Both the position numbers and the translations under genes were made by a program. Shown piece by piece: positions 25,587-33,165 of a stretch of DNA of 64,000 nucleotides. Within the stretch, counting starts at the first letter, position 1. Every line of letters begins with the position of its first letter. This DNA comes from an uncultured Prevotellaceae bacterium (lineage in GTDB: Bacteria > Bacteroidota > Bacteroidia > Bacteroidales > Bacteroidaceae), in the NCBI GenBank assembly GCA_946410305.1, contig CAMJZV010000002.1:62001-126000 (forward strand), given 5' to 3'. Below the pieces are notes generated by a model that saw only the letters and a list, made by a program, of their open reading frames with translations, ran no database searches and was not told the origin of the DNA.

Positions 25587-26105
25587 ATGGGTAATACAAT
25601 AATGTTTATCATTCTCGCGGTGTTCATCCTCGGCTCAGCGCTGTTGTGTGTCACCACCACGCGAATCATGCGAGCCGCAACATTCATGTTGTTTGTGCTC
25701 TTTGGTGTGGCAGGTATCTATTTCCTGCTCGACTACACCTTCCTGGGCGCTGCTCAGATTTCGGTATATGCCGGAGGTGTTACGATGATCTATGTCTTCG
25801 CCATCCAGCTGGTGTCTAAGCGCACCCTCCAAGGCCTGGAGGAGCGTGTAAAGTCCAGCAAGATGATTGGTGGCGGTCTGGCAGCCCTCGCAGGACTCGT
25901 CGTCGTCACCCTGATTCTGCTGAAGACCGGCTTCTACACGCTGAATCCCAGCAATGTGGAGGTTCCTATGAAAGAGATTGGTTCAGCCCTCGTAGGTGCT
26001 GGCAAGTATCAGTATGTGCTCGCTTTCGAGTTCATCTCGCTGTTCCTGCTGGCCTGCATCATTGGTGGCTTGGTTGTTGCACGTAAAGAAAAGAAGGAGG
26101 AGTAA
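25587..26105 (+). CDS. nuoJ: NADH-quinone oxidoreductase subunit J
   Basis: The 172-aa membrane protein has five helices and the NuoJ features ATFMLFVLFGVAGIYFLLDYTFLG and AAQISVYAGGVTMIYVFAIQLV. It is a membrane-arm subunit contacting NuoA and NuoK. It lies 6 bp after nuoI and 3 bp before nuoK. Confidence 0.93.
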   Translation: MGNTIMFIILAVFILGSALLCVTTTRIMRAATFMLFVLFGVAGIYFLLDYTFLGAAQISVYAGGVTMIYVFAIQLVSKRTLQGLEERVKSSKMIGGGLAALAGLVVVTLILLKTGFYTLNPSNVEVPMKEIGSALVGAGKYQYVLAFEFISLFLLACIIGGLVVARKEKKEE

Positions 26106-26108
26106 GCT

Positions 26109-26417
26109 ATGATACCTGTAGAATGTTATTTCGCACTTAGTGCGCTGTTGTTCTTTATTGGCGTCTATGGCTTTGTGACCCGTCGCAACCTGATTGCCAT
26201 GCTCATCTCTGTCGAGCTGGTGCTCAACGCCGTCGATATCAATTTTGCCGCCATCAACCGTCTGCTCTATCCGCAGGGTATGGAAGGCATGTTTATGACC
26301 CTCTTCGTGATTGGCGTAGCAGCTGCTGAGTCGGCTGTAGCTATTGCTATTATCATCAATGTCTACCGCAACTTCCATAGCGATAGCGTTGACAGTATCA
26401 AGAACATGAAATGGTAA
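26109..26417 (+). CDS. nuoK: NADH-quinone oxidoreductase subunit K
   Basis: The 102-aa, three-helix subunit carries the conserved glutamates of the proton path in NLIAMLISVELVLNAVDINF and AAAESAVAIAIIINVYR. It ends directly at the nuoL start codon. Confidence 0.94.
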   Translation: MIPVECYFALSALLFFIGVYGFVTRRNLIAMLISVELVLNAVDINFAAINRLLYPQGMEGMFMTLFVIGVAAAESAVAIAIIINVYRNFHSDSVDSIKNMKW

Positions 26418-28415
26418 ATGGTTATGGAAATATATAGTTATTCATTTCTGATCCTTCTGCTGCCTGCGCTGTCCTTCGTGATTCTTGCGCTCGCTGGCAT
26501 GAAGATGTCGCATAAGACTGCTGGTCTTATCGGCACGACATCCTTGGGACTGGTTACCGTGCTCTCTTACCTGACGGCATTTGCCTATTTCACGGCAGAC
26601 CGTACAGCTGACGGCACCTTCGCCACCATCGTTCCTTATAACTTCACATGGCTGCCTCTGGGCAATCTGCATTTCGATATGGGTATCCTCTTGGATCCTA
26701 TCTCGGTCATGATGCTCATTGTCATCTCGACAGTCTCGCTGATGGTACATATCTACTCCTTCGGCTACATGCATGGTGAGAAGGGCTTCCAGCGTTACTA
26801 CGCTTTCCTGAGCCTGTTCACCATGTCTATGCTCGGACTGGTTGTTGCTACCAACATCTTCCAGATGTACACCTTCTGGGAGCTGGTAGGTGTATCATCT
26901 TATCTGTTGATTGGATTCTACTATCCGTTGAAGCCCGCCATTGCAGCCTCTAAGAAGGCGTTCATCGTGACGCGCTTTGCTGATATGTTCTTCCTCATCG
27001 GTATCCTGCTGTTCGGCTACTACACCGATTCGTTCAGCTTCTCGTTTGCTGGCGACATCGTGATGGGCCAGGGCACCACTCCGTTCATTGCCGCCAATGC
27101 TGCCAAGGCAATGGCTGCAGGAGCATTTATCCTGCCTACCGCTCTGGTGCTGATGTTCATCGGTGGTGCCGGTAAGAGTGCCATGTTCCCGTTGCACATC
27201 TGGTTGCCCGATGCCATGGAAGGTCCTACACCTGTATCAGCACTCATCCACGCTGCTACCATGGTTGTTGCTGGTGTGTTCCAGATTGCCCGCATGTTCC
27301 CCCTCTGGGTTGAGTACGCTCAGCCTCAGATGTCAATCGTGGTGTGGGTAGGCGTCTTCACCGCTTTCTATGCTGCTGCTGTAGCTTGCGCTCAGAGCGA
27401 CATCAAGCGTGTGCTGGCCTTCTCAACCATTTCTCAGATTGCCTTCATGATGGTTGCTCTCGGTGTGAGCCTGCCTGGCCACCACGGAGTGCTCGACAAC
27501 CACGCACAGCTCGGTTTCATGGCTGGTATGTTCCACCTGTTCACCCACGCTATGTTCAAGGCTTGTCTGTTCCTCGGTGCCGGTTGTATCATCCACGCTG
27601 TCCACAGCAACGAGATGGCCATGATGGGTGGCTTGCGCAAGTACATGCCTATCACGAACATCACCTTCCTGATTTCGTGCTTCGCCATCGCAGGTATTCC
27701 CTTCTTCTCGGGCTTCAGCTCAAAGGATGAGATTATCACTGCTTGCTTCGCCTACAGTCCTGTAGTCGGTTGGATTATGACGGGTATCGCCGCCATGACC
27801 GCCTTCTACATGTTCCGTCTGTACTACGGCATCTTCTGGGGTACCGAGAATGTGGAGGCTCACGAGCACCATACTCCTCACGAGGCACCTGCTACGATGA
27901 CCATTCCCCTCATCGTGCTTTGCGTTATTACGATGGGTGTAGGTATCTATTCTACCATCGCTGGTTTCGCAGGGTGGGGTGGTAGCTTCGGCCAGTTTGT
28001 CAATGCCGAGGGTACCAACTACACCATCCACTTCGATACGCAGATTGCTGCTACCTCTACGATTATTGCCATCCTGAGCATCTGTCTGGCCACCTATATC
28101 TATAAGGGTGAGAGCCAGCCCATTGCTGACCGCCTGTACAAAGCCTTCCCCAAGCTGCACCGTGCAGCCTACAAGCGCTTCTATCAGGACGAGATCTGGC
28201 AGTATGTCACTCACCGCATCATATTCCGTTGTGTCTCTACACCTATCGCCTGGTTCGACCGCCACATTGTTGACGGCACGTTCAACTTCATGGCATGGGG
28301 TGCCAACGAGGCTGGTGAGTCCTTGCGTCCTTGGCAGAGTGGCGATGTCCGTCAGTATGCTGTCTGGTTCCTCACAGGAACAGTAGCATTAACGTTAATC
28401 TTGCTTGCGTTGTAA
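26418..28415 (+). CDS. nuoL: NADH-quinone oxidoreductase subunit L
   Basis: The 665-aa antiporter-like subunit has the NuoL/Mrp core (YTFWELVGVSSYLLIGFYY, GKSAMFPLHIWLPDAMEGPTPVSALIHAATMV, KRVLAFSTISQIAFM) and a long C-terminal lateral helix region. It pumps protons at the end of the membrane arm. Start could be 26418 or the second ATG at 26424; the first directly follows the nuoK stop. A TCGAAACA-type repeat separates it from nuoM. Confidence 0.95.
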   Translation: MVMEIYSYSFLILLLPALSFVILALAGMKMSHKTAGLIGTTSLGLVTVLSYLTAFAYFTADRTADGTFATIVPYNFTWLPLGNLHFDMGILLDPISVMMLIVISTVSLMVHIYSFGYMHGEKGFQRYYAFLSLFTMSMLGLVVATNIFQMYTFWELVGVSSYLLIGFYYPLKPAIAASKKAFIVTRFADMFFLIGILLFGYYTDSFSFSFAGDIVMGQGTTPFIAANAAKAMAAGAFILPTALVLMFIGGAGKSAMFPLHIWLPDAMEGPTPVSALIHAATMVVAGVFQIARMFPLWVEYAQPQMSIVVWVGVFTAFYAAAVACAQSDIKRVLAFSTISQIAFMMVALGVSLPGHHGVLDNHAQLGFMAGMFHLFTHAMFKACLFLGAGCIIHAVHSNEMAMMGGLRKYMPITNITFLISCFAIAGIPFFSGFSSKDEIITACFAYSPVVGWIMTGIAAMTAFYMFRLYYGIFWGTENVEAHEHHTPHEAPATMTIPLIVLCVITMGVGIYSTIAGFAGWGGSFGQFVNAEGTNYTIHFDTQIAATSTIIAILSICLATYIYKGESQPIADRLYKAFPKLHRAAYKRFYQDEIWQYVTHRIIFRCVSTPIAWFDRHIVDGTFNFMAWGANEAGESLRPWQSGDVRQYAVWFLTGTVALTLILLAL

Positions 28416-28440
28416 TATCGAAACATCGAAATAACGAAAA
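28415..28440 (+). repeat. TCGAAA-type junction repeat between nuoL and nuoM
   Basis: ATCGAAACATCGAAATAACG, then AAAA, ending at the nuoM start. The same words, longer and on the other strand, precede the Skp-like gene at 52345-52396. Confidence 0.65.
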
Positions 28441-28442
28441 AT

Positions 28443-29927
28443 ATGAGTATATTAACATTATTCGTAGTAATCCCCGCCCTGATGCTCCTCGGCCTTTGGC
28501 TGGCCAAGAGCCTCAATCAGGTGCGTGGCGTGATGGTGGTTGGCGCTTCGTGCTTGCTGGCCCTGTCCGTATGGCTGACCATCTATTTCGTTCAGCAGCG
28601 TGCAGCAGGTAATACTGATGTGATGCTGTTGACGGCTTCTACCCCTTGGTTCAAGCCACTTAATATCGCCTATTCTGTTGGTGTCGATGGTATCTCTGTA
28701 GTGATGCTGCTCCTGTCGAGCATCATTGTCTTCACCGGTACCTTTGCCTCTTGGCAGCTGAAGCCCATGACCAAGGAGTATTTCCTTTGGTTCACCCTGC
28801 TTTCCACGGGTGTCTATGGCTTCTTCATCTGCACCGATTTGTTCACCATGTTCATGTTCTACGAGGTAGCGCTGATTCCCATGTACCTGCTGATTGGTGT
28901 ATGGGGTTCCGGCAACAAGGAGTATGCTGCCATGAAGCTGACGCTGATGCTGATGGGCGGTTCTGCCCTGCTCATCATCGGTCTGCTGGGCATCTACTAC
29001 TTCAGCGGTGCTACCACCATGAACGTCAACGAGATTGCAGCCATGCACAACATCCCCGTTCATATCCAGAAGATGTTCTTCCCCTTCATCTTCATCGGTT
29101 TCGGTGTGCTGGGCGCCCTGTTCCCCTTCCACACATGGTCTCCCGACGGTCACGCTTCTGCCCCCACGGCAGTATCTATGCTCCACGCTGGTGTGCTCAT
29201 GAAGCTGGGAGGCTACGGCTGCTTCCGCGTAGCTATGTATCTGTTGCCAGATGCTGCCAATGAGTTGGCATGGATCTTCCTGATTCTCACCACCATCTCA
29301 GTAGTCTATGGTGCCTTCTCGGCCTGTGTACAGACCGACCTGAAGTACATCAATGCCTACTCGTCAGTGTCTCACTGCGGTTTGGTGCTCTTCGCTCTGT
29401 TGATGATGACCAAGACCTCTTGCACCGGTGCTATCCTGCAGATGCTCTCTCACGGTCTGATGACGGCCCTCTTCTTCGCCCTCATCGGTATGATTTACGG
29501 TCGTACCCACACCCGCGACATCCGCTATCTGGACGGCTTGATGAAGATTATGCCATTCCTCGCTGTGGGTTACGTCATTGCCGGTCTCGCCAACCTCGGT
29601 CTGCCGGGCTTCTCAGGATTCATTGCTGAGATGACTATCTTTGTCGGTTCTTTCGAGAACCCCGATACCTTCCACCGTGTGGCTACCATCATCGCTTGTA
29701 CCTCTATCGTTGTGACGGCAGTCTACATCCTGCGTGTTGTTGGTAAGATTCTGTATGGCGAGGTGAAGAATCCTCACTATCTGGAACTCACCGATGCTAC
29801 ATGGGACGAGCGCGTTGCCGTCATCTGTCTGATTGCCTGTGTGGCTGGTCTCGGCCTGTTCCCCTTGTGGGCAAGCAACGTCATCAATGACGCCGTAGGA
29901 CCTATTCTCGAAAACATTATTAAATAA
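28443..29927 (+). CDS. nuoM: NADH-quinone oxidoreductase subunit M
   Basis: The 494-aa antiporter-like subunit has about 14 helices with family motifs FYEVALIPMYLLIGVWG, FPFHTWSPDGHASAPTAVSMLHAGVLMK and QTDLKYINAYSSVSHCGLV. It contributes one of the three antiporter-like proton channels. It is 27 bp after nuoL, with the gap filled by a short-word repeat. Confidence 0.95.
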   Translation: MSILTLFVVIPALMLLGLWLAKSLNQVRGVMVVGASCLLALSVWLTIYFVQQRAAGNTDVMLLTASTPWFKPLNIAYSVGVDGISVVMLLLSSIIVFTGTFASWQLKPMTKEYFLWFTLLSTGVYGFFICTDLFTMFMFYEVALIPMYLLIGVWGSGNKEYAAMKLTLMLMGGSALLIIGLLGIYYFSGATTMNVNEIAAMHNIPVHIQKMFFPFIFIGFGVLGALFPFHTWSPDGHASAPTAVSMLHAGVLMKLGGYGCFRVAMYLLPDAANELAWIFLILTTISVVYGAFSACVQTDLKYINAYSSVSHCGLVLFALLMMTKTSCTGAILQMLSHGLMTALFFALIGMIYGRTHTRDIRYLDGLMKIMPFLAVGYVIAGLANLGLPGFSGFIAEMTIFVGSFENPDTFHRVATIIACTSIVVTAVYILRVVGKILYGEVKNPHYLELTDATWDERVAVICLIACVAGLGLFPLWASNVINDAVGPILENIIK

Positions 29928-29941
29928 AGGAGGTCACTGAT

Positions 29942-31393
29942 ATGAATTACGGACAATTCCTACATATGATTCCCGAGGCGCTGTTGGTCCTCGCACTGCT
30001 TATCGTGTTCTTCGCAGACTTCTGTCTGATGAAGAGCGCACGCAAGACATCCGTATTGGGCAAGCTGACAGCAGCCCTGCTGCTCTGCCAGACCATTATG
30101 CTGACCACGGTCGGCCCTGCCGAGGCTTTCGGTGGCATGTATGTCGCTTCTCAAGCCTCACAGGTCATGAAGCTCATCCTCACCTTCGGTACCCTCATCG
30201 TGGTTGTCATGGCTCAGCCTTGGCTGGAGCGTGAGGCTTCGAAGTATGCCGGTGAGTTCCACCTGCTGGTACTCTCTACCTTGCTCGGCATGTACGTCAT
30301 GATGTCTAGCGGCTCGTTCCTGCTGTTCTTCCTGGGTCTGGAGACTGCCTCAGTGCCTATGGCCTGCCTGGTGGCTTTCGACAAGTGGAAGAAGAAGTCT
30401 GCTGAGGCTGCTGCCAAGTATATCCTCGTGGCTACGTTCTCCAGCGGTGTCATGCTCTATGGCATCTCGTTCGTCTATGCTGCTACAGGTACGCTCTACT
30501 TCGATGATGTTGCCATTGCCATTATGAACAACAATCCGCTCTACGAGGGTGCTACGCCACTGACCATTATGGGTCTGGTGTTCTTCTTCAGTGGTCTGGC
30601 CTTCAAGTTGTCGCTCGTTCCCTTCCACTTCTGGACTGCCGACACCTACGAGGGTGCTCCTACAGCTATCACCGGTTATCTGAGCGTCTGCTCTAAGGGT
30701 GCTGCTGCCTTTGCTGCTATGGTCATCCTCTGCAAGGCCTTTGCTCCACTGGTAGACTACTGGGAGTACATGCTCTATGTGCTCATCGTGCTCTCTATTA
30801 CCATTGCCAACCTCTTCGCTATCCGTCAGAGCGAGCTCAAGCGCTTCATGGCCTTCAGCTCTATCTCTCAGGCTGGTTACATCATGTTGGCAGTCATTGG
30901 TGCTTCACAGAGCGGCATGGCTTCGCTCATGTACTACATCCTGGTATATGTCGTTGCTAACATGGCTGTCTTCACCGTTATCTCAGCCGTCGAGCAGAAG
31001 TGTGGTACGACGACTCTGTCATCGTACGACGGCCTCTACCAGACCAACCCCAAGCTGGCGTTCCTCATGACGCTCGCCCTGTTCTCTTTGGCAGGTATTC
31101 CTCCCTTTGCAGGTATGTTCTCGAAGTTCTTCGTGTTCATGGCTGCTGCCGAGCAGGGTTCTTTCTGGGCTTACTTCGTCGTATTCATCGCCTTGGTCAA
31201 CACGGTAGTGTCACTCTACTACTACCTGCTCATTGTCAAGGCCATGTATATCAAGCAGACCGAGACTCCGCTGCCAACCTTCAAGACCGATGGTAGCAGC
31301 CGCGTAGCACTCGCCATCTGCACCGCAGGCATCGCCCTCTTCGGCATCTGCTCATGCATCTACAACTGGCTCTTCTCCGTTTCAGCACTGTAA
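29942..31393 (+). CDS. nuoN: NADH-quinone oxidoreductase subunit N
   Basis: The 483-aa third antiporter-like subunit has about 14 helices: FLGLETASVPMACLVAF, FKLSLVPFHFWTADTYEGAPTAITGYLSV, and ELKRFMAFSSISQAGYIML. It ends the operon; an AGGAGG-like site (AAAGGAGGTCACTG) precedes it, unusual in this organism. No nuoE, nuoF or nuoG follows, so the complex lacks the NADH-oxidising module. Confidence 0.95.
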   Translation: MNYGQFLHMIPEALLVLALLIVFFADFCLMKSARKTSVLGKLTAALLLCQTIMLTTVGPAEAFGGMYVASQASQVMKLILTFGTLIVVVMAQPWLEREASKYAGEFHLLVLSTLLGMYVMMSSGSFLLFFLGLETASVPMACLVAFDKWKKKSAEAAAKYILVATFSSGVMLYGISFVYAATGTLYFDDVAIAIMNNNPLYEGATPLTIMGLVFFFSGLAFKLSLVPFHFWTADTYEGAPTAITGYLSVCSKGAAAFAAMVILCKAFAPLVDYWEYMLYVLIVLSITIANLFAIRQSELKRFMAFSSISQAGYIMLAVIGASQSGMASLMYYILVYVVANMAVFTVISAVEQKCGTTTLSSYDGLYQTNPKLAFLMTLALFSLAGIPPFAGMFSKFFVFMAAAEQGSFWAYFVVFIALVNTVVSLYYYLLIVKAMYIKQTETPLPTFKTDGSSRVALAICTAGIALFGICSCIYNWLFSVSAL

Positions 31394-31620
31394 GCTGTCT
31401 GGAGACAGATAATAGATATACAACAATAGAAGATCAGCGAGATATTTCATGTGAATATCTCGCTGATCTTGAGCTGCGAACTGACGACCCCCATCACTGG
31501 TGTCCAAAACCTGTTCTTCATGCTGACTACCGCGTCTATAAATTGCAGGGACAGCAACTGAACGTTTCGTACCACGGCCGTGCTGTCCGCATTGTAGATG
31601 GCAAGAAAATTGTCCAATAA
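31354..31620 (+). CDS. Doubtful small frame after nuoN, perhaps a gene fragment
   Basis: The frame runs for 88 codons but its only ATG lies inside nuoN. The plausible part is the C-terminal third, HHWCPKPVLHADYRVYKLQG then QQLNVSYHGRAVRIVDGKKI. I do not recognise it. A 17-bp perfect inverted repeat sits in its middle. It may be the tail of a lost gene. Confidence 0.25.
   Translation: MHLQLALLRFSTVSCLETDNRYTTIEDQRDISCEYLADLELRTDDPHHWCPKPVLHADYRVYKLQGQQLNVSYHGRAVRIVDGKKIVQ
31430..31470. repeat. 17-bp perfect inverted repeat after the nuo operon
   Basis: AAGATCAGCGAGATATT (31430-31446) is exactly complementary to AATATCTCGCTGATCTT (31454-31470) with a 7-nt loop. No T-run follows on either strand, so a simple terminator is not obvious; the hairpin may act with the T-poor sequence or protect the nuo mRNA 3' end. 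Confidence 0.7.
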
Positions 31621-31662
31621 GTTACTGACCATACTAAGCGTATGATGTATGGTGAAAATAAG

Positions 31663-31684
31663 GCTGATAAATGTAATTATCAGC
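31663..31684. repeat. 8-bp stem hairpin
   Basis: GCTGATAA (31663-31670) and TTATCAGC (31677-31684) with a 6-nt loop, 4 bp ahead of the 36-bp palindrome. Confidence 0.5.
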
Positions 31685-31687
31685 TGT

Positions 31688-31723
31688 ATTTAGGAAAAAT
31701 TCTCTAGAGAATTTTTCCTAAAT
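31688..31723. repeat. 36-bp perfect palindrome next to the ccs promoter
   Basis: The sequence from 31688 to 31723 equals its own reverse complement, centred on CTAG at 31704-31707 (ATTTAGGAAAAATTCTCT and its complement). Its right end covers the expected -33 region of the promoter at 31737-31744. It could be an operator dyad or a bidirectional terminator (the right arm contains ATTTTTCC). The 364-bp gap 31394-31757 otherwise holds only the hairpins and the doubtful frame listed here. Confidence 0.8.
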
Positions 31724-31736
31724 CAGTTATTCTTTG

Positions 31737-31744
31737 TAATTTTG
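31737..31744 (+). promoter_or_regulatory. -7 box for the cytochrome c biogenesis gene
   Basis: TAATTTTG (TAnnTTTG) lies 13 bp before the first ATG (31758) and 22 bp before the second (31767), giving a very short leader; the second ATG may be the real start. Confidence 0.6.
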
Positions 31745-31757
31745 CACCGAATTATTA

Positions 31758-33149
31758 ATGATATTGATGTTTACTAAACCATACGGAATGAAGGAAGGCT
31801 TCCTCATTGGGGGAGGCTTTGTCATTGTGGGACTGCTGCTGCAACTGTGCATGGGTCCTGTGAATTGGGATGTCTACCGCTGGCCTGTCAACGGCCTAGT
31901 GCTGGCGGGATTCCTGAGTGTTATCGCCGCCATCCATCTGCTGAAGGAACGGGTGTATGGCTTGCAGTTCGTGGGCACCTACAAGGCTGCCGTACCTGCA
32001 CTGCTGTATGCCGTCGTGCTGACCATTGTGATGGGACTGACGCGACAGGAGGAGAATGGCACATGGCTGAACCATATGCTGTCGTTCTGGCCCTTCGTAC
32101 TTATTTATATATATATGACGGTGGTGCTCGGGGTGGTCATTTTACGCAGGCTGGCACATCTGACAAGCTGGCGCAGGGATGTGCCCTTCATGCTGAACCA
32201 TCTAGGTCTGTTTCTCGCCATGACGGCTGCCACGCTGGGCAATGGCGACATGCAGCGGTTGAAGATGATTACTGTGGAAGGGGGCGCCGAGTGGCGCGCG
32301 CTGACCGCAGAGCAGCTGATTGTGGAGATGCCCTTCTCTATTGAGCTGAAGGAGTTTATCATGGAGAGCTACGACAATGGGGCACCCAAGCGCTTTGCCT
32401 CTGTGCTACACATCCAGACGAAGTCGGGCAAGACCATCGATACTACCGTAGAGGTGAACAAGCCTGCGGAGGTGGAGGGGTGGAAGATATACCAATACAG
32501 CTTCGACACGCAGATGGGTGGCATGAGTAGGACCAGCATTCTGGAACTGGTGAGCGACCCGTGGCTGCCGCTGGTATATGTGGGCATCTATATGATGCTG
32601 GCAGGAGCGGTGTTCATGGCTGTCAAGGTGATAGGAAGCAGACTGCGCCATGCTACGAACAAGGCCCGCTGGATATACTTCGGCATCTTTCTGTTTGCAG
32701 CCACCTTTGCCTACTTCTTCTTCTCCTCCTACAACACGAAGACGCTGGTGCCAGCCCTGCAGAGTCCGTGGTTCGCACCGCACGTCTTTGTCTATATCTT
32801 TGCCTATTCACTGCTAGCCATAGCAGCAGTGGTAGCCTTTTGGAAACTGGTTGACGACCTTGTCTACGTCAGTCTAGCCTGTATGACCATCGGCATGCTC
32901 TTTGGTGCGCTGTGGGCTAAGGAGGCTTGGGGCCACTACTGGTCGTGGGATCCCAAGGAGACGTGGGCAGCCATCACCTGGTTTGCCTACTTGGTGTATG
33001 TGCACTACAGACAAATACCCACACACAAGCCGAGGCTCGCCATGTGGGTATTGCTCATATCCTTTGCGTTATTGCAGATGTGCTGGTGGGGCATTAACTA
33101 TCTGCCGTCAGCACAAGGCTCCAGCGTGCATGTCTATAGTAGGGAATAG
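31758..33149 (+). CDS. Cytochrome c biogenesis protein, ResB-like plus CcsA fusion
   Basis: The 463-aa membrane protein has an N-terminal half with about five helices and a periplasmic segment (about 165-265), resembling a shortened ResB/CcsB. The C-terminal half is CcsA-like, with the heme-handling motif WGHYWSWDPKETWA. System II cytochrome c synthases deliver heme and attach it to apocytochrome c at the outer face of the inner membrane. Both parts are compact compared with free-standing ResB and CcsA. An in-frame ATG at 31767 is a possible alternative start. It converges on uvrA with a 16-bp gap. Confidence 0.85.
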   Translation: MILMFTKPYGMKEGFLIGGGFVIVGLLLQLCMGPVNWDVYRWPVNGLVLAGFLSVIAAIHLLKERVYGLQFVGTYKAAVPALLYAVVLTIVMGLTRQEENGTWLNHMLSFWPFVLIYIYMTVVLGVVILRRLAHLTSWRRDVPFMLNHLGLFLAMTAATLGNGDMQRLKMITVEGGAEWRALTAEQLIVEMPFSIELKEFIMESYDNGAPKRFASVLHIQTKSGKTIDTTVEVNKPAEVEGWKIYQYSFDTQMGGMSRTSILELVSDPWLPLVYVGIYMMLAGAVFMAVKVIGSRLRHATNKARWIYFGIFLFAATFAYFFFSSYNTKTLVPALQSPWFAPHVFVYIFAYSLLAIAAVVAFWKLVDDLVYVSLACMTIGMLFGALWAKEAWGHYWSWDPKETWAAITWFAYLVYVHYRQIPTHKPRLAMWVLLISFALLQMCWWGINYLPSAQGSSVHVYSRE

Positions 33150-33165
33150 GCGCTGAGCGACCCGA

